Source of the DNA: JAHEJV01 sp964653555
GTDB taxonomy: Bacteria; Myxococcota_A; UBA9160; SMWR01
Direction: 5' to 3'
DNA: 64,000 nt
Assembly: GCA_964653555.1 (NCBI GenBank)
Contig: CAZZFT010000004.1
Coordinates: forward strand, 22,971-86,970
Part shown: positions 44,273 to 52,877 of the stretch, one piece after another
Position numbering within the stretch: the first letter of the stretch is position 1
How the letters are laid out: every line of letters begins with the position of its first letter
Program-made: the position numbers and the translations under genes
The notes under the pieces: model-generated
Databases searched by the model: none
Told to the model about the DNA's origin: nothing
Seen by the model: the letters and a program-made list of their open reading frames with translations, nothing else

Positions 44273-46408
44273 ATGTACGGGTCGGAGCGCGGGGTCCAGC
44301 GCGTGCCCTCGGTCGTCGCCTGCGGCAGCGCGGTCGTGCTGGTGGCTCTGCTGCTGTGGGCGGTGGGCCAGCCGATCTTCACGGATGATCTCTGGTGGCA
44401 CCTCGCCTACGGACACGCCTTCGCCGAGGGCGGTCCTCGGCTCGCCCTCGACCCGCTGCTCTACGACGCAGCGGGTCCGCCCCTGCGCGGCTCCTGGCTG
44501 GCGGACATCGCTCTCGCGGGCGTGTCGCAGCTGGCCGGCTGGAGAGGCCTGCGCGCGCTCCACGTCGCACTGGTCGCGGCGATCCTGGGACTCGCGTGGA
44601 GCGCGCTGCGACGCGCTGGAGCCTCGCGCGCGGGGGCGAGCGTCGGCGCCGGCCTCTTCGTCGCGCTCGCTGCCTACCGACTGGTCCAGCTGCGGCCGGA
44701 GCTGCTGACGATCCTGTTCTGTCTGCTGCTCCATCGCTGGCTCCTGGCGGGCGAGCGACCGCCCCGCTGGGGCGCCGTCGCCGCGACCGCCGCCCTGGCC
44801 GCCCTGTGGGCCAACGTGCACGCCGCGTTTCCCCTCGCGCTGCTGCTCCCGGGCGCGGCCCTGACCGGGCTCGCACTGGCGCGTCCACTGCGAACGCCGT
44901 CGGAGCGCCGCAGCGACCATCAGCGCGCCGTGCGGCTCGCCGCCGCGCTGGCCGTCGCCGCCCTCGCGGCGCTCGCCAACCCGGGCGGGCCCGGCGCCTA
45001 CCGGGCCTACTTCGAGGCCGGCGGCGCCACGCCCGCTCTCGAGCGGGTGTCCGACGAGTGGGTTTCGACGTCGCTGTCCACCTGGCCGGCCCTGCCGGCG
45101 CTGCCCTCCCCGCTCGCCTGGACCCTCGTGTGGGCGCTGGTGCTCGCCACCGCGTGGCAGCTCTACCGCGTGTTCACCCCCGGCAGCGCCGGCGAGCGCC
45201 GCCCCCTGCCCGATCCGGCGAGCGTGGGGCTCTCGCTCCTCTCGCTGGCGCTGATGCTCTCGGCAGTGCGCTTCCTGTGGCTCGGCCTGTTCCCGCTGCT
45301 CCTGCTCGCGCGGTGTGGCCGAGCCGGGGCGGCCGCCGAGGCGCGGCACCGGTGGTCGCTCGCCGTGGCGGCCGCCGTCCTCGTGCCCGCGTTCGTGTTC
45401 CTGGGCGACTGGTCGCTCGTCACCCGCGGCCTGCCGCGCACCGCCCGGGGCTACGCCGAGCCCTATCAGGTGGGCAAGTACCACGCCCACGCGATCTGGC
45501 TGCTGCGCGACAGCGGCATGCAGGGCCACCTCTACCAGGACTACTTCCTCGGCGGCTTCGCCGGCTACTGGCTGGCGCCGGAGCTGCGCTCCCTGGTGAA
45601 CGGAACGCTGAATGTGAAGCGCGGGACGCTCGACGCCCTGGCCGCCATCGCGGCACGCCGCGGTGAGCGCGAGGGAGAGGACTTCGCCGGGCTGCTCGAC
45701 CGTCTCGACCTCGACCTGTTCCTGGGCATCCACACGCCTTCGGCCGGCGGGCCCGGTCGCAGGGGAATCGCGACCACCGCACACCTCGAGGACACCCCCG
45801 GCTGGATCCCCGTCTTCCGCAACCTCGACTCCGCCCTCTATCTGCGGAAGAACGAGCGCAATCGCGACAACCTCGACCGGCTCGCCCGCTACTACACCGA
45901 GCGCGGCGTGCCCTTCGACCAGGAGAAGGGGTTCGAGGCGAAGCAGGTGATCGAGCGGGCGCCCCGCTGGGCGGCCGAGCACGGTGTCATCCCGATCGGC
46001 TACGAGCGCACGGCTCACCGGGCGCGGACCGGTCACGACCCGCGCGCCCGGGACGCCATCGCCACCGTCGCTGCCCTGCTCGGGGACTATCAGGACGCCG
46101 TGGCGATCGACCAGACGCTGCTGCGCCACGACGCCGACGCCGTGCGCGTGCGGCGGCGCCTGGCCTGGTCGCTGCTGAGACTGGGACGCGACGAGGAGGC
46201 GCGCGCCGTGGCCGCGCCCCTGGCGGATCTCCCCGCCAGCGACGGGCTCTCCCACGCGATCGCGGAGGTGGCGAGCGCGGCCGCCACGCTCGATCCGCAG
46301 GCGCGGCGGAGCGCCGTGGCGACGCTGCCGTTCCTCTCCCACGAGGAGGCCGGCTGGATCCTCTCGCGGACCCTGAGCGCGACGCCCCGTCCGCCGCGCT
46401 ACGAGTGA
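44273..46408 (+). CDS. Large polytopic membrane protein, possible GT-C-like
   Basis: A 711-residue protein. About 10 transmembrane segments occupy the first 390 residues (VVACGSAVVLVALLLWAVG, GASVGAGLFVALAAYRLVQL, FPLALLLPGAALTGLALA). The first outside loop has FTDDLWWHLAYGHAFAEGG, an acid pair plus WWH as in GT-C-type glycosyltransferases or their hypothetical relatives. The rest is soluble, with TPR-like helices near the end (LGDYQDAVAIDQTLLRHDADA). I do not recognise a specific family. ATG 44273 is chosen as it sits just before the first helix; 44207 is another in-frame ATG. Confidence 0.7.
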   Translation: MYGSERGVQRVPSVVACGSAVVLVALLLWAVGQPIFTDDLWWHLAYGHAFAEGGPRLALDPLLYDAAGPPLRGSWLADIALAGVSQLAGWRGLRALHVALVAAILGLAWSALRRAGASRAGASVGAGLFVALAAYRLVQLRPELLTILFCLLLHRWLLAGERPPRWGAVAATAALAALWANVHAAFPLALLLPGAALTGLALARPLRTPSERRSDHQRAVRLAAALAVAALAALANPGGPGAYRAYFEAGGATPALERVSDEWVSTSLSTWPALPALPSPLAWTLVWALVLATAWQLYRVFTPGSAGERRPLPDPASVGLSLLSLALMLSAVRFLWLGLFPLLLLARCGRAGAAAEARHRWSLAVAAAVLVPAFVFLGDWSLVTRGLPRTARGYAEPYQVGKYHAHAIWLLRDSGMQGHLYQDYFLGGFAGYWLAPELRSLVNGTLNVKRGTLDALAAIAARRGEREGEDFAGLLDRLDLDLFLGIHTPSAGGPGRRGIATTAHLEDTPGWIPVFRNLDSALYLRKNERNRDNLDRLARYYTERGVPFDQEKGFEAKQVIERAPRWAAEHGVIPIGYERTAHRARTGHDPRARDAIATVAALLGDYQDAVAIDQTLLRHDADAVRVRRRLAWSLLRLGRDEEARAVAAPLADLPASDGLSHAIAEVASAAATLDPQARRSAVATLPFLSHEEAGWILSRTLSATPRPPRYE

Positions 46409-46441
46409 CCGGGCCGGCGCGGACGCGACCGCCGACGGGGA

Positions 46442-47770
46442 TCAGCCGCCCGAGGCGGAGGTCGCCTCCTGGTGCGCCTGCTCCTCGTCGATGTGGGCGA
46501 TCCACACCTTCGCCTCTTCGCGCGCCGCGTCGTAGTGGGTGGCGCTCTCGAACCAACGCCGCGCCTCGGACGCGTTCTTCTGGCTGTAGAAAGCAATCCC
46601 CATCAGCAGGTGCGCGCTCCCCGGGTCCTGGAGGTCGCCCTTCGCCAGCGCCTTGTCGAGAGCGGCCGTCGCACCGGCCCAGTTCTCGCGCTGCACGTAC
46701 ACCTGGGCGAGGCGCACGTAGAGCTCGCCGTCGTCGGCCAGGCTCGCGGCCCGCTGCATCGGCTCGATCGCGTCGTCGTACTCGCGCGCCGCGATCCAGC
46801 TGTTCGCCAGCATCGCGAGCGCCTCCGAGTCGGGCTGGATCGCCTTGCGGTCGATCTCCTTCGCCAGCACCTCACCCGCGCGGTAGGGGACGTTCAGGAA
46901 CAGGAGCATCTGTCCCAGCCGCTTGAGGTTCTCCTGCTCGTCGAGATAGCCGCCTTCGTACGCCAGCTGGAGCGGAATCGCCGCCTCCTCGAAGTTGCCC
47001 AGAGCACCGTAGACCGTGGAGAGGCTCAGGAAGTAGCTCTTGTTCGGGAAGCGGGCGACCAACTGCTCCAGGATCGGAATGCTCTCCTGATACTTCTGGT
47101 CCAGCAGGTAGATCGCGAGCAGGAGCTGGAGCCAGGACTCCTTGGGGGCATCCGAGCCCTCGACGGCCTTGCGAGCCGGCACGACGGCCTTGTCGAACTG
47201 CTCCTGCTGGTAGTAGTTGAGCGCGAGGATGTAGTAGGCGGTGGAGTTCGGATTGGGCTCCTCGGTGAACCACAGCTCGAGGGTCTCCGCGGCCTTCTGC
47301 CAGTTCTCGTCCTGCATCCAGAGCATGGCGATCTGGTAGCGCAGGTCGGTGGCTTCGTGGGGCAGCAGACCATCGGGCACCGCGATCGCCTCTGCGAAGC
47401 GACGCCGCGCCTCCTCCCGGTTCCCCTCGGCGTTGGCGATGAAGCCGTAGTCGCGCAGGATCATCGCCTGCCCGACGGAATTCATCCTCTTGAAGTAGAG
47501 CTTGTCGAGCTCCTGCTTCGCCTCCTCGGGGCGCTCGTCGTAGAGCAGCTCGAGCGCTTTGGCATGGCGCTCGAGCACCTTCTGCGAAGGACGCGGGCGG
47601 TCCTCGAGCTCCGGACTCGGCTCTGCCTGGCGCGACCAGTGGTGCTTCTGCTGGCCCTTCTGCGAGTCCCCCGGATCGGACTGGCCGAGCGCGGCGAGGG
47701 GCGCGCACAGAAGTCCCGGGATCAGCGCACTCGCGATCCAGCCCCGGCGGCGGAGACGCGTCGCTCTCAC
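46442..47770 (-). CDS. Secreted TPR protein of the TonB-like operon
   Basis: A 442-residue protein from a GTG overlapping the tonB stop (GTGA). A signal peptide (WIASALIPGLLCAPLAALG) precedes a charged linker and about nine TPR-type repeats (NSTAYYILALNYYQQEQFDKA, SYFLSLSTVYGALGNFEEAA, DDGELYVRLAQVYVQRENWA). Periplasmic TPR proteins of this kind are the usual last gene of DUF3450-ExbB-TonB operons; their job is unknown but probably involves outer-membrane uptake. The TPR units are unusually regular. Confidence 0.85.
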   Translation of the reverse strand: MRATRLRRRGWIASALIPGLLCAPLAALGQSDPGDSQKGQQKHHWSRQAEPSPELEDRPRPSQKVLERHAKALELLYDERPEEAKQELDKLYFKRMNSVGQAMILRDYGFIANAEGNREEARRRFAEAIAVPDGLLPHEATDLRYQIAMLWMQDENWQKAAETLELWFTEEPNPNSTAYYILALNYYQQEQFDKAVVPARKAVEGSDAPKESWLQLLLAIYLLDQKYQESIPILEQLVARFPNKSYFLSLSTVYGALGNFEEAAIPLQLAYEGGYLDEQENLKRLGQMLLFLNVPYRAGEVLAKEIDRKAIQPDSEALAMLANSWIAAREYDDAIEPMQRAASLADDGELYVRLAQVYVQRENWAGATAALDKALAKGDLQDPGSAHLLMGIAFYSQKNASEARRWFESATHYDAAREEAKVWIAHIDEEQAHQEATSASGG

Positions 47771-48363
47771 GGCTTGAACTCGAAGGTGATCTGCATCCCG
47801 GGCCTCTCCACGGGCGCGCCGTCCTTGATCTTCGGGTTGTACTTCCAGCGGCGCACCGCCGCGAGCGCGGCGCTGTCGAAGATGCGCTGCGGGCGCGAAG
47901 CGACCACGCGCTCGTCCTTCACCGCACCCGACTTCGCGATCGTGAACTCGACGGTCACCCACCCGGTGATACCGCGCGCCTCGGCCTGGGCCGGGTACTC
48001 GGCATCGGTGCGCACCAGCGGCACGGCATCCCGGTCGCTGCCCCCGCCGCCTCCGATGCCGGTCTCGATGTGAGCGGTGGGATCGATCTGGGGCGCGATC
48101 TCGGACACGCCCTGGGCCGGGTCGAGGCTCGAGCGCGAGCGGCTGATGTCGGGCGGGGGCGGCGGCTGCTTCGGCTTCTCGCGCTTCGGCGGCTCGCGCT
48201 TGGTCTGGGGCGGCGTCGTGTCCCGGCGCAGGCGCACGAACTCGATGCTCAGCGGCTTCCCGCCCGGGGCCAGCTGGTAGCCCACGGTGATGATCGCCTG
48301 CATGGTCCAGAACAGGAGGAAGGTCACGAACGCCGCGGCTACGGTGGAGACGGCGAGCCGCAT
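47767..48363 (-). CDS. TonB-family energy transducer
   Basis: A 198-residue TonB-like protein. N-terminal anchor (VAAAFVTFLLFWTMQAIITV), a Pro/Lys linker (REPPKREKPKQPPPPPDISR), and a C-terminal TonB domain (DAEYPAQAEARGITGWVTVE, SAALAAVRRWKYNPKIKDG). It should span the periplasm and pass energy from an ExbB/ExbD-type motor to outer-membrane receptors. It begins one base after the ExbB gene ends (TGATG), leaving no room for exbD, which is normally here. Confidence 0.92.
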   Translation of the reverse strand: MRLAVSTVAAAFVTFLLFWTMQAIITVGYQLAPGGKPLSIEFVRLRRDTTPPQTKREPPKREKPKQPPPPPDISRSRSSLDPAQGVSEIAPQIDPTAHIETGIGGGGGSDRDAVPLVRTDAEYPAQAEARGITGWVTVEFTIAKSGAVKDERVVASRPQRIFDSAALAAVRRWKYNPKIKDGAPVERPGMQITFEFKP

Positions 48364-49763
48364 CAGTGGGCGGCCTCCGCCTCGATCCGCGACGCCAGCA
48401 GCGCCGCGCTGCGCTCGTCGAGCACCGAGGTGATCCGTCGGCTGCGCGTGCTCAGGAGCGCGTAGAGCATCACGAGCGGAATCGCGATGATCAGCCCCAG
48501 CATGGTCGTCACCAGCGCCTCGGAGATACCACCGGCCATGATCTTCGGATCGCCCGCTCCGTACAGGGTGATCGCCTGGAAGGTCTTGATCATTCCCGTC
48601 ACCGTCCCCAGCAGACCGAGCAGGGGCGCCACGATCGACACCGTCTGCACGACCCACAGGTAGCGTTGGACCTGGGAGGTCTCGCGCAGCACCGCCTCGT
48701 CGAGCCTCTGCTCGAGCGCCTCGGGATCGGCATGGCGATTCGCCTCGTACACGCCGAGCACGCGGCCCAGCGGATTGTCGTCGGTGGCCCGATCGCGTTC
48801 GGCCTGGGCGTCCACCCGGCGGGCGGTCAACGTGAGGGTCACCAGGCGCGCGCCGCCGAGCAGCACCGCGAAGATCCCCAGCGCGATGATCGCGTAGCCC
48901 ACCGAGCCTCCCTGCTCGATCCGCTCGACCACGCTGGGGGTGTCGGTGAGCGCGTCGAGCAGCGTGCCGCGGCTCGGATCGACGGCGAGTCGCTGGTAGC
49001 CCTTCCCGCCACGCCAGAACCCCTCGGCGCTGTGCGCGTAGACGGGCGGCGGCGGGCGACGCAGCTCGATCAGCTTCTGCTCGTCCTTCGACCAGAGCAG
49101 GTACCGCCCGTCCGAGATGGCCGTGAAGGGTCCGACGCGGATCACGCTCTGCTCGCCCTCGGACTCGCCGTCTGCAGCGAGGACCGGCACCGTGATCCGG
49201 GCGACGCGGGACTGCTCCGTGAGCTCGCGCTGCAGCTCGAACCACAGCCGCTCGAGATCCTCGGTGGAGGGAAGATCGTTGCTCCGCCCCAGGCGCTCGA
49301 GCAGGTCCGAGCGCGGCCCGACCCCGGCGCTCGTCACCGAGTCCCAGGCCTGGGCGCTCATGTCCGTCGCCACCAGTCGCACGACACCGAACAGCTCGCC
49401 CATCTGACCCAAACGCTCGCTGAGCCGCTCACCCAGCTCCTCGAGCTCGAGCTCGTTGTCTCCGTAGCGCTTGTCCAACGACGATCCCTGCTCCTCTTCG
49501 CGCGCGACGAGCGCTTCGGTCTGGTGCAGCTGCTCGCGCTGCTCGTCCCGGGCGCGGACGAACTTCGCCTCGCGGCGCTTGTCCTCCTCGCGCTCGGCCG
49601 CCGCGTCTGCGCGGACCCTCTTCACCAGCTCGGGGAGCGGGACACCCCGGCTCTCCTCGACCGCGGGAGCCGGCGTCTTCCCGGCCGGCGCTCCGGCGTC
49701 CTCGGCCGAGGCGACGCCCGAGAGCAGCAGCAGAAACGCGAGCCACCGGAACGACCCGCGCAT
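48363..49763 (-). CDS. MotA/TolQ/ExbB-family proton channel protein with long periplasmic N-terminus (TtpC-like)
   Basis: A 466-residue protein. It has a signal sequence (FRWLAFLLLLSGVASAED), about 260 residues of charged coiled coil and a beta-rich section (RREAKFVRARDEQREQLHQT, AARITVPVLAADGES-type), then an ExbB-type channel: GYAIIALGIFAVLLGGARLV, TVSIVAPLLGLLGTVTGMIK and ALVTTMLGLIIAIPLVMLYA. N-extended ExbB proteins (TtpC) cooperate with ExbB2, ExbD2 and TonB2. Only TonB and DUF3450 accompany it here. Overlaps: TGATG with DUF3450 and with tonB. Confidence 0.92.
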   Translation of the reverse strand: MRGSFRWLAFLLLLSGVASAEDAGAPAGKTPAPAVEESRGVPLPELVKRVRADAAAEREEDKRREAKFVRARDEQREQLHQTEALVAREEEQGSSLDKRYGDNELELEELGERLSERLGQMGELFGVVRLVATDMSAQAWDSVTSAGVGPRSDLLERLGRSNDLPSTEDLERLWFELQRELTEQSRVARITVPVLAADGESEGEQSVIRVGPFTAISDGRYLLWSKDEQKLIELRRPPPPVYAHSAEGFWRGGKGYQRLAVDPSRGTLLDALTDTPSVVERIEQGGSVGYAIIALGIFAVLLGGARLVTLTLTARRVDAQAERDRATDDNPLGRVLGVYEANRHADPEALEQRLDEAVLRETSQVQRYLWVVQTVSIVAPLLGLLGTVTGMIKTFQAITLYGAGDPKIMAGGISEALVTTMLGLIIAIPLVMLYALLSTRSRRITSVLDERSAALLASRIEAEAAH

Positions 49764-50593
49764 CAGCTCGCTCCGCCCGTCGCGCCGGGCTCCAGCAAGG
49801 GCAAGGTGATCAGGTCCGGCGCGACCTGCTTTCGCGCGACGCGCAGCCCGTGGCGCACGTCGGGCACGAAGCTGGAGTCGAGCTGCTTCCAGCTGCGGGT
49901 CTCCTGATCCCACACGCCGACTTCGCTCTCGTCGAGCGTGAGGTACACCAGCGCAATGCGACCGAAGCGCAGGAAGTCGACCGTGGCGCCGTCGCCGGCG
50001 GGCTGGAGCGCGGCGCGATACGCCTCGATCGTGCGCCCGTACTCCGCCTCGGCCTGGTAGGCCTCCATGATCAGGCGGAACTTCTCCGAGACCGACACGT
50101 CTGCGCGGACCATCAGGCGGCGCAGGTCCTCGATGCGTTTGGTCCGCTCGTGGAGCAGGAACGGGACGTCCAGCGCGACGAAGGAGTCGAGGGCGGCGAT
50201 CATGCGCATCATCAGCGGCGTCACGCTGCGACCCACGGCGTCCACCTGATCCAGCTGATCGCGCAGCGAGCCGATCTCCTTCTCCTGTGATCCCACCAGC
50301 TCGCGCATGCTGGCGTTGTAGGAGCGCAGCGAGGTGAGCTGACTCGTGGCCGCGGTGTTGCGCGCGAACAGCTGGTCGGCTTCGTCGCTGAGCGCGTCGA
50401 TCCGCTTCTGCGACTCGATGCCCGCGGTGTTGGCGCGTCGCCGCACGTCGCTGGCCTCGTGCAGCGCGCGCAGGGCCCGCACCGCAGGCGTGTCGGCCCG
50501 CGACTCCTCGCCGCGGACGTCCGCGGCGCCGGCGCCGACCAGCAGCCCGACTACGGTTACGAGCAGACACGCGCGGAGGCGGGGAATCGTCAA
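49763..50593 (-). CDS. DUF3450 periplasmic protein
   Basis: A 276-residue protein from a TTG start with GGGGGAGAAA just upstream. Signal peptide about residues 1-27 (LLVTVVGLLVGAGAADVRG), then long helices probably forming a coiled coil (SDEADQLFARNTAATSQLTS, GSQEKEIGSLRDQLDQVDAV), and a C-terminal beta-rich domain (VDFLRFGRIALVYLTLDESE, VGVWDQETRSWKQLD). DUF3450 genes usually precede N-extended ExbB genes in TonB-type operons. Function unknown; may support the ExbB extension in the periplasm. Confidence 0.9.
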   Translation of the reverse strand: MTIPRLRACLLVTVVGLLVGAGAADVRGEESRADTPAVRALRALHEASDVRRRANTAGIESQKRIDALSDEADQLFARNTAATSQLTSLRSYNASMRELVGSQEKEIGSLRDQLDQVDAVGRSVTPLMMRMIAALDSFVALDVPFLLHERTKRIEDLRRLMVRADVSVSEKFRLIMEAYQAEAEYGRTIEAYRAALQPAGDGATVDFLRFGRIALVYLTLDESEVGVWDQETRSWKQLDSSFVPDVRHGLRVARKQVAPDLITLPLLEPGATGGAS

Positions 50594-50721
50594 CCGGTTT
50601 CTCCCCCGGTCCTGAAAGAGCGGACAACACTAGATTCTACGCAGGCTTGGGGTCAAGCCGTGCAGCGATCGAAGGGCCCGGGCGGAAAGGCGAAATCGTG
50701 GAATCTGCAGACATCAGAAAT

Positions 50722-50739
50722 ATTGCATTTGAGTGCAAT
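50722..50739. promoter_or_regulatory. Palindrome upstream of the TetR-luxE-luxC genes (probable operator)
   Basis: ATTGCA at 50722-50727 and TGCAAT at 50734-50739 are perfect inverted half-sites with a 6-bp spacer. It lies in an AT-richer stretch 30 bp before the TetR start. The spacing and symmetry fit a TetR-family operator, so the regulator probably controls its own gene and the following LuxE/LuxC-like pair. Confidence 0.55.
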
Positions 50740-50768
50740 TCCGACCTACCCTGGCGTCGGAGGAGCCG

Positions 50769-51416
50769 ATGCCCCGACCTGCCCGCGCCCCCGCCGCCCA
50801 GCCGCGCATCGACCGCCGGCGTCGCCGCAATCGCGAGGCCCTTCTCGAGGCGGCGATCGATCTGTTCCAGGAGCGGGGCATTCGCGGCACCAAGCTGGAG
50901 GACATCTGCGAGCGGGCGGACGTGTCTGCGCGGACTTTCTTCAATCACTTCGAGACCCGCGAACACCTCTACCGGGCGTTGTCGCAGCAGCGGGCGCGAC
51001 AGCTCGCGGCCCTGTTCGACACCTCGGCCGGTGAGCCCGGTTCCCTCGCCGAGAGCCTACCGCGCATCTTTGCGCGGATCGCAGCCTATCTCGACGCGCG
51101 TCCCCTCTACCGGGAGCTGGTCGGCGAGATGCTGCACGCCCGTCCGGGAGGTGCCAGCGAGCTCGTGCGGACGCGGGCACTGGGGAACGCCGTGCGGCGC
51201 TTCGTCGAGCACGGCCTGGCCGCGACCGGGGCGCGCTGCGCCGTCGCCCCCGAGGTGCTGGCCGACGTCGTGCTCGGTGCCCTGACGACGGCCCTCGCGA
51301 ACTGGAGCGCAACCGATTCGTACGATCTCCCTTACGAACTCCAGCGCTCGGCCGCCGTTCTCCAGCTGCTGTTCGTGGCGGCGGAGCAGACGCCCGCGGC
51401 GCGGCGGTCGCGCTGA
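50769..51416 (+). CDS. TetR/AcrR-family regulator of the LuxE/LuxC-like pair
   Basis: A 215-residue regulator. A short basic stretch (PRIDRRRRRNREALLEAAI) leads to the helix-turn-helix (DLFQERGIRGTKLEDICERADVSARTFFNHFETREHLY), then a helical ligand domain ending in LQRSAAVLQLLFVAAEQ. The ATG at 50769 follows GGAGGAG; an ATG 36 bases earlier would add residues upstream of the operator palindrome and is less likely. It is followed by luxE-like after 39 bp on the same strand; the ligand could be a fatty acid or acyl-CoA. Confidence 0.9.
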   Translation: MPRPARAPAAQPRIDRRRRRNREALLEAAIDLFQERGIRGTKLEDICERADVSARTFFNHFETREHLYRALSQQRARQLAALFDTSAGEPGSLAESLPRIFARIAAYLDARPLYRELVGEMLHARPGGASELVRTRALGNAVRRFVEHGLAATGARCAVAPEVLADVVLGALTTALANWSATDSYDLPYELQRSAAVLQLLFVAAEQTPAARRSR

Positions 51417-51455
51417 CGTCCCACCCTCGGGGCGGAACCCGAAAGGAAGCCTTAC

Positions 51456-52877
51456 ATGACCACCGCCACCGTCGACACGTTCATGAACGATCCGATGACC
51501 TTCTTCGACCGTTCGATCACGAAGATGCACCAGATCCCGCGCGACGAGCTCGAGTCGCTGCAACGGCAAGCCATGCAGCGGCGCTTCGCTCAACACCGCG
51601 AGAGCATCGTGATGCTGCGCAATCTCGCCGACCGCCTCGACGTAAAGGAGGTGAGGGAGTTCGAGGACGTCGTACCGCTCTTCTTCGCGCACACGGCCTT
51701 CAAGTCGTACCCGTCATCGCTGCTCGACAAGAAGCGTTTCGACCTGATGACGAAGTGGCTGGACAAGCTCACCTCCCACGACCTCTCCCGCGTCGAGACC
51801 GAGGGCTGCGAGAGCATCGACGACTGGATCGACCGGCTCGACGAGCAGACACCCCTCGAGGTGATCACCTCCTCGGGCACGACGGGGACGCTCTCCATCA
51901 TTCCCAAGGACAAGGCCGGGGCCACCTACAACATGGAGCTCTGGAAGATGTTCCTGTTCCAGACCTTCGGAAAGGAGCCCACGCCCGCGGAGCTCGACCC
52001 CCAGGTGGACGTGATCTGGCCCAACTACGCCAAGGGGAAGCTCGGCCACCTGCGGATGGCCGCGATGCTGAAGCGCGCCTTCACGGGCGGCGACGAGAGC
52101 CGCTTCCACGCTCTCTACAGCGAGGAGGTGAGCACGGACCTGATGTTCCTGGCGAGCAAGCTGCGCGCCGCGGCCTCGCGCGGCGAGCTGGATCGCGTGC
52201 AGATCGACCCGAAGCTCCTGGCGCGCAAGGACGAGTTCGAGGCGATGCAGGCGCGCCGGCCCAACGAGATGGCGACCTTCCTCGAGCGGTGCACCAGCGA
52301 GCTGGCCGGCAAGCGGGTGTTCATGACCGGCGCCTACAACCTGATGTTCGAGCTCGCCCAGGAGGGGATCGCGCGCGGCGTGAAGAACGTCTTCGCCCGC
52401 GACTCGGCGATCCTCACCGGCGGCGGCCTCAAGGGGTTCGTGCTGCCCGAGAACTACATGGACGTGATCCAGGAATTCCTCGGCGTCGACGAGATCCAGG
52501 AGGGCTACGGCATGTCCGAGATCAGCGCCTTCCACTGGGCCTGCCGGGAGAAGCGCTACCACGTCCAGCCCTGGGTGATCCCCTACCTGCTGGACCCGGA
52601 CACCAGCGAGCCGCTGCCGCGCGAGGGCGCGGTGACCGGGCGCGCCGCCTTCTACGACTTCCTCAACCGCAGCCACTGGGGCGGGATCATCTCGGGGGAC
52701 GAGATCACGATCGACTGGAGCACGCCCTGCCCCTGCGGCCTGGCCAGCGTGCCGATCGCCCACGAGATCATGCGCTACAGCGAGAAGCAGGGCGTGGAGG
52801 ACGACCGCATCAGCTGCTCCGCGACACAGGAGGTGAAGAACGAGGCGCTGGCCTTCATGGGGGAGTTCGAGGGATGA
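51456..52877 (+). CDS. LuxE-like acyl-protein synthetase (adenylate-forming)
   Basis: A 473-residue acyl-adenylate-forming enzyme of the LuxE type. The AMP-binding motif SSGTTGTLS lies at residues 139-147, with YGMSEISAFHWACREKRYHV and a GDEITIDWSTPCPCG stretch later. LuxE activates a fatty acid as acyl-AMP and passes it to LuxC. The gene overlaps the LuxC-like gene by 4 bp (ATGA) and follows a good RBS (GAAAGGAAG). It is longer than luciferase-operon LuxE proteins (about 370), in the range of LuxE-like proteins found outside luminous bacteria. Confidence 0.88.
   Translation: MTTATVDTFMNDPMTFFDRSITKMHQIPRDELESLQRQAMQRRFAQHRESIVMLRNLADRLDVKEVREFEDVVPLFFAHTAFKSYPSSLLDKKRFDLMTKWLDKLTSHDLSRVETEGCESIDDWIDRLDEQTPLEVITSSGTTGTLSIIPKDKAGATYNMELWKMFLFQTFGKEPTPAELDPQVDVIWPNYAKGKLGHLRMAAMLKRAFTGGDESRFHALYSEEVSTDLMFLASKLRAAASRGELDRVQIDPKLLARKDEFEAMQARRPNEMATFLERCTSELAGKRVFMTGAYNLMFELAQEGIARGVKNVFARDSAILTGGGLKGFVLPENYMDVIQEFLGVDEIQEGYGMSEISAFHWACREKRYHVQPWVIPYLLDPDTSEPLPREGAVTGRAAFYDFLNRSHWGGIISGDEITIDWSTPCPCGLASVPIAHEIMRYSEKQGVEDDRISCSATQEVKNEALAFMGEFEG

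Noticed and set aside
42815..46342. 1175-codon open frame on the minus strand
   Set aside because: Overlaps the real plus-strand genes; composition is basic and low-complexity.
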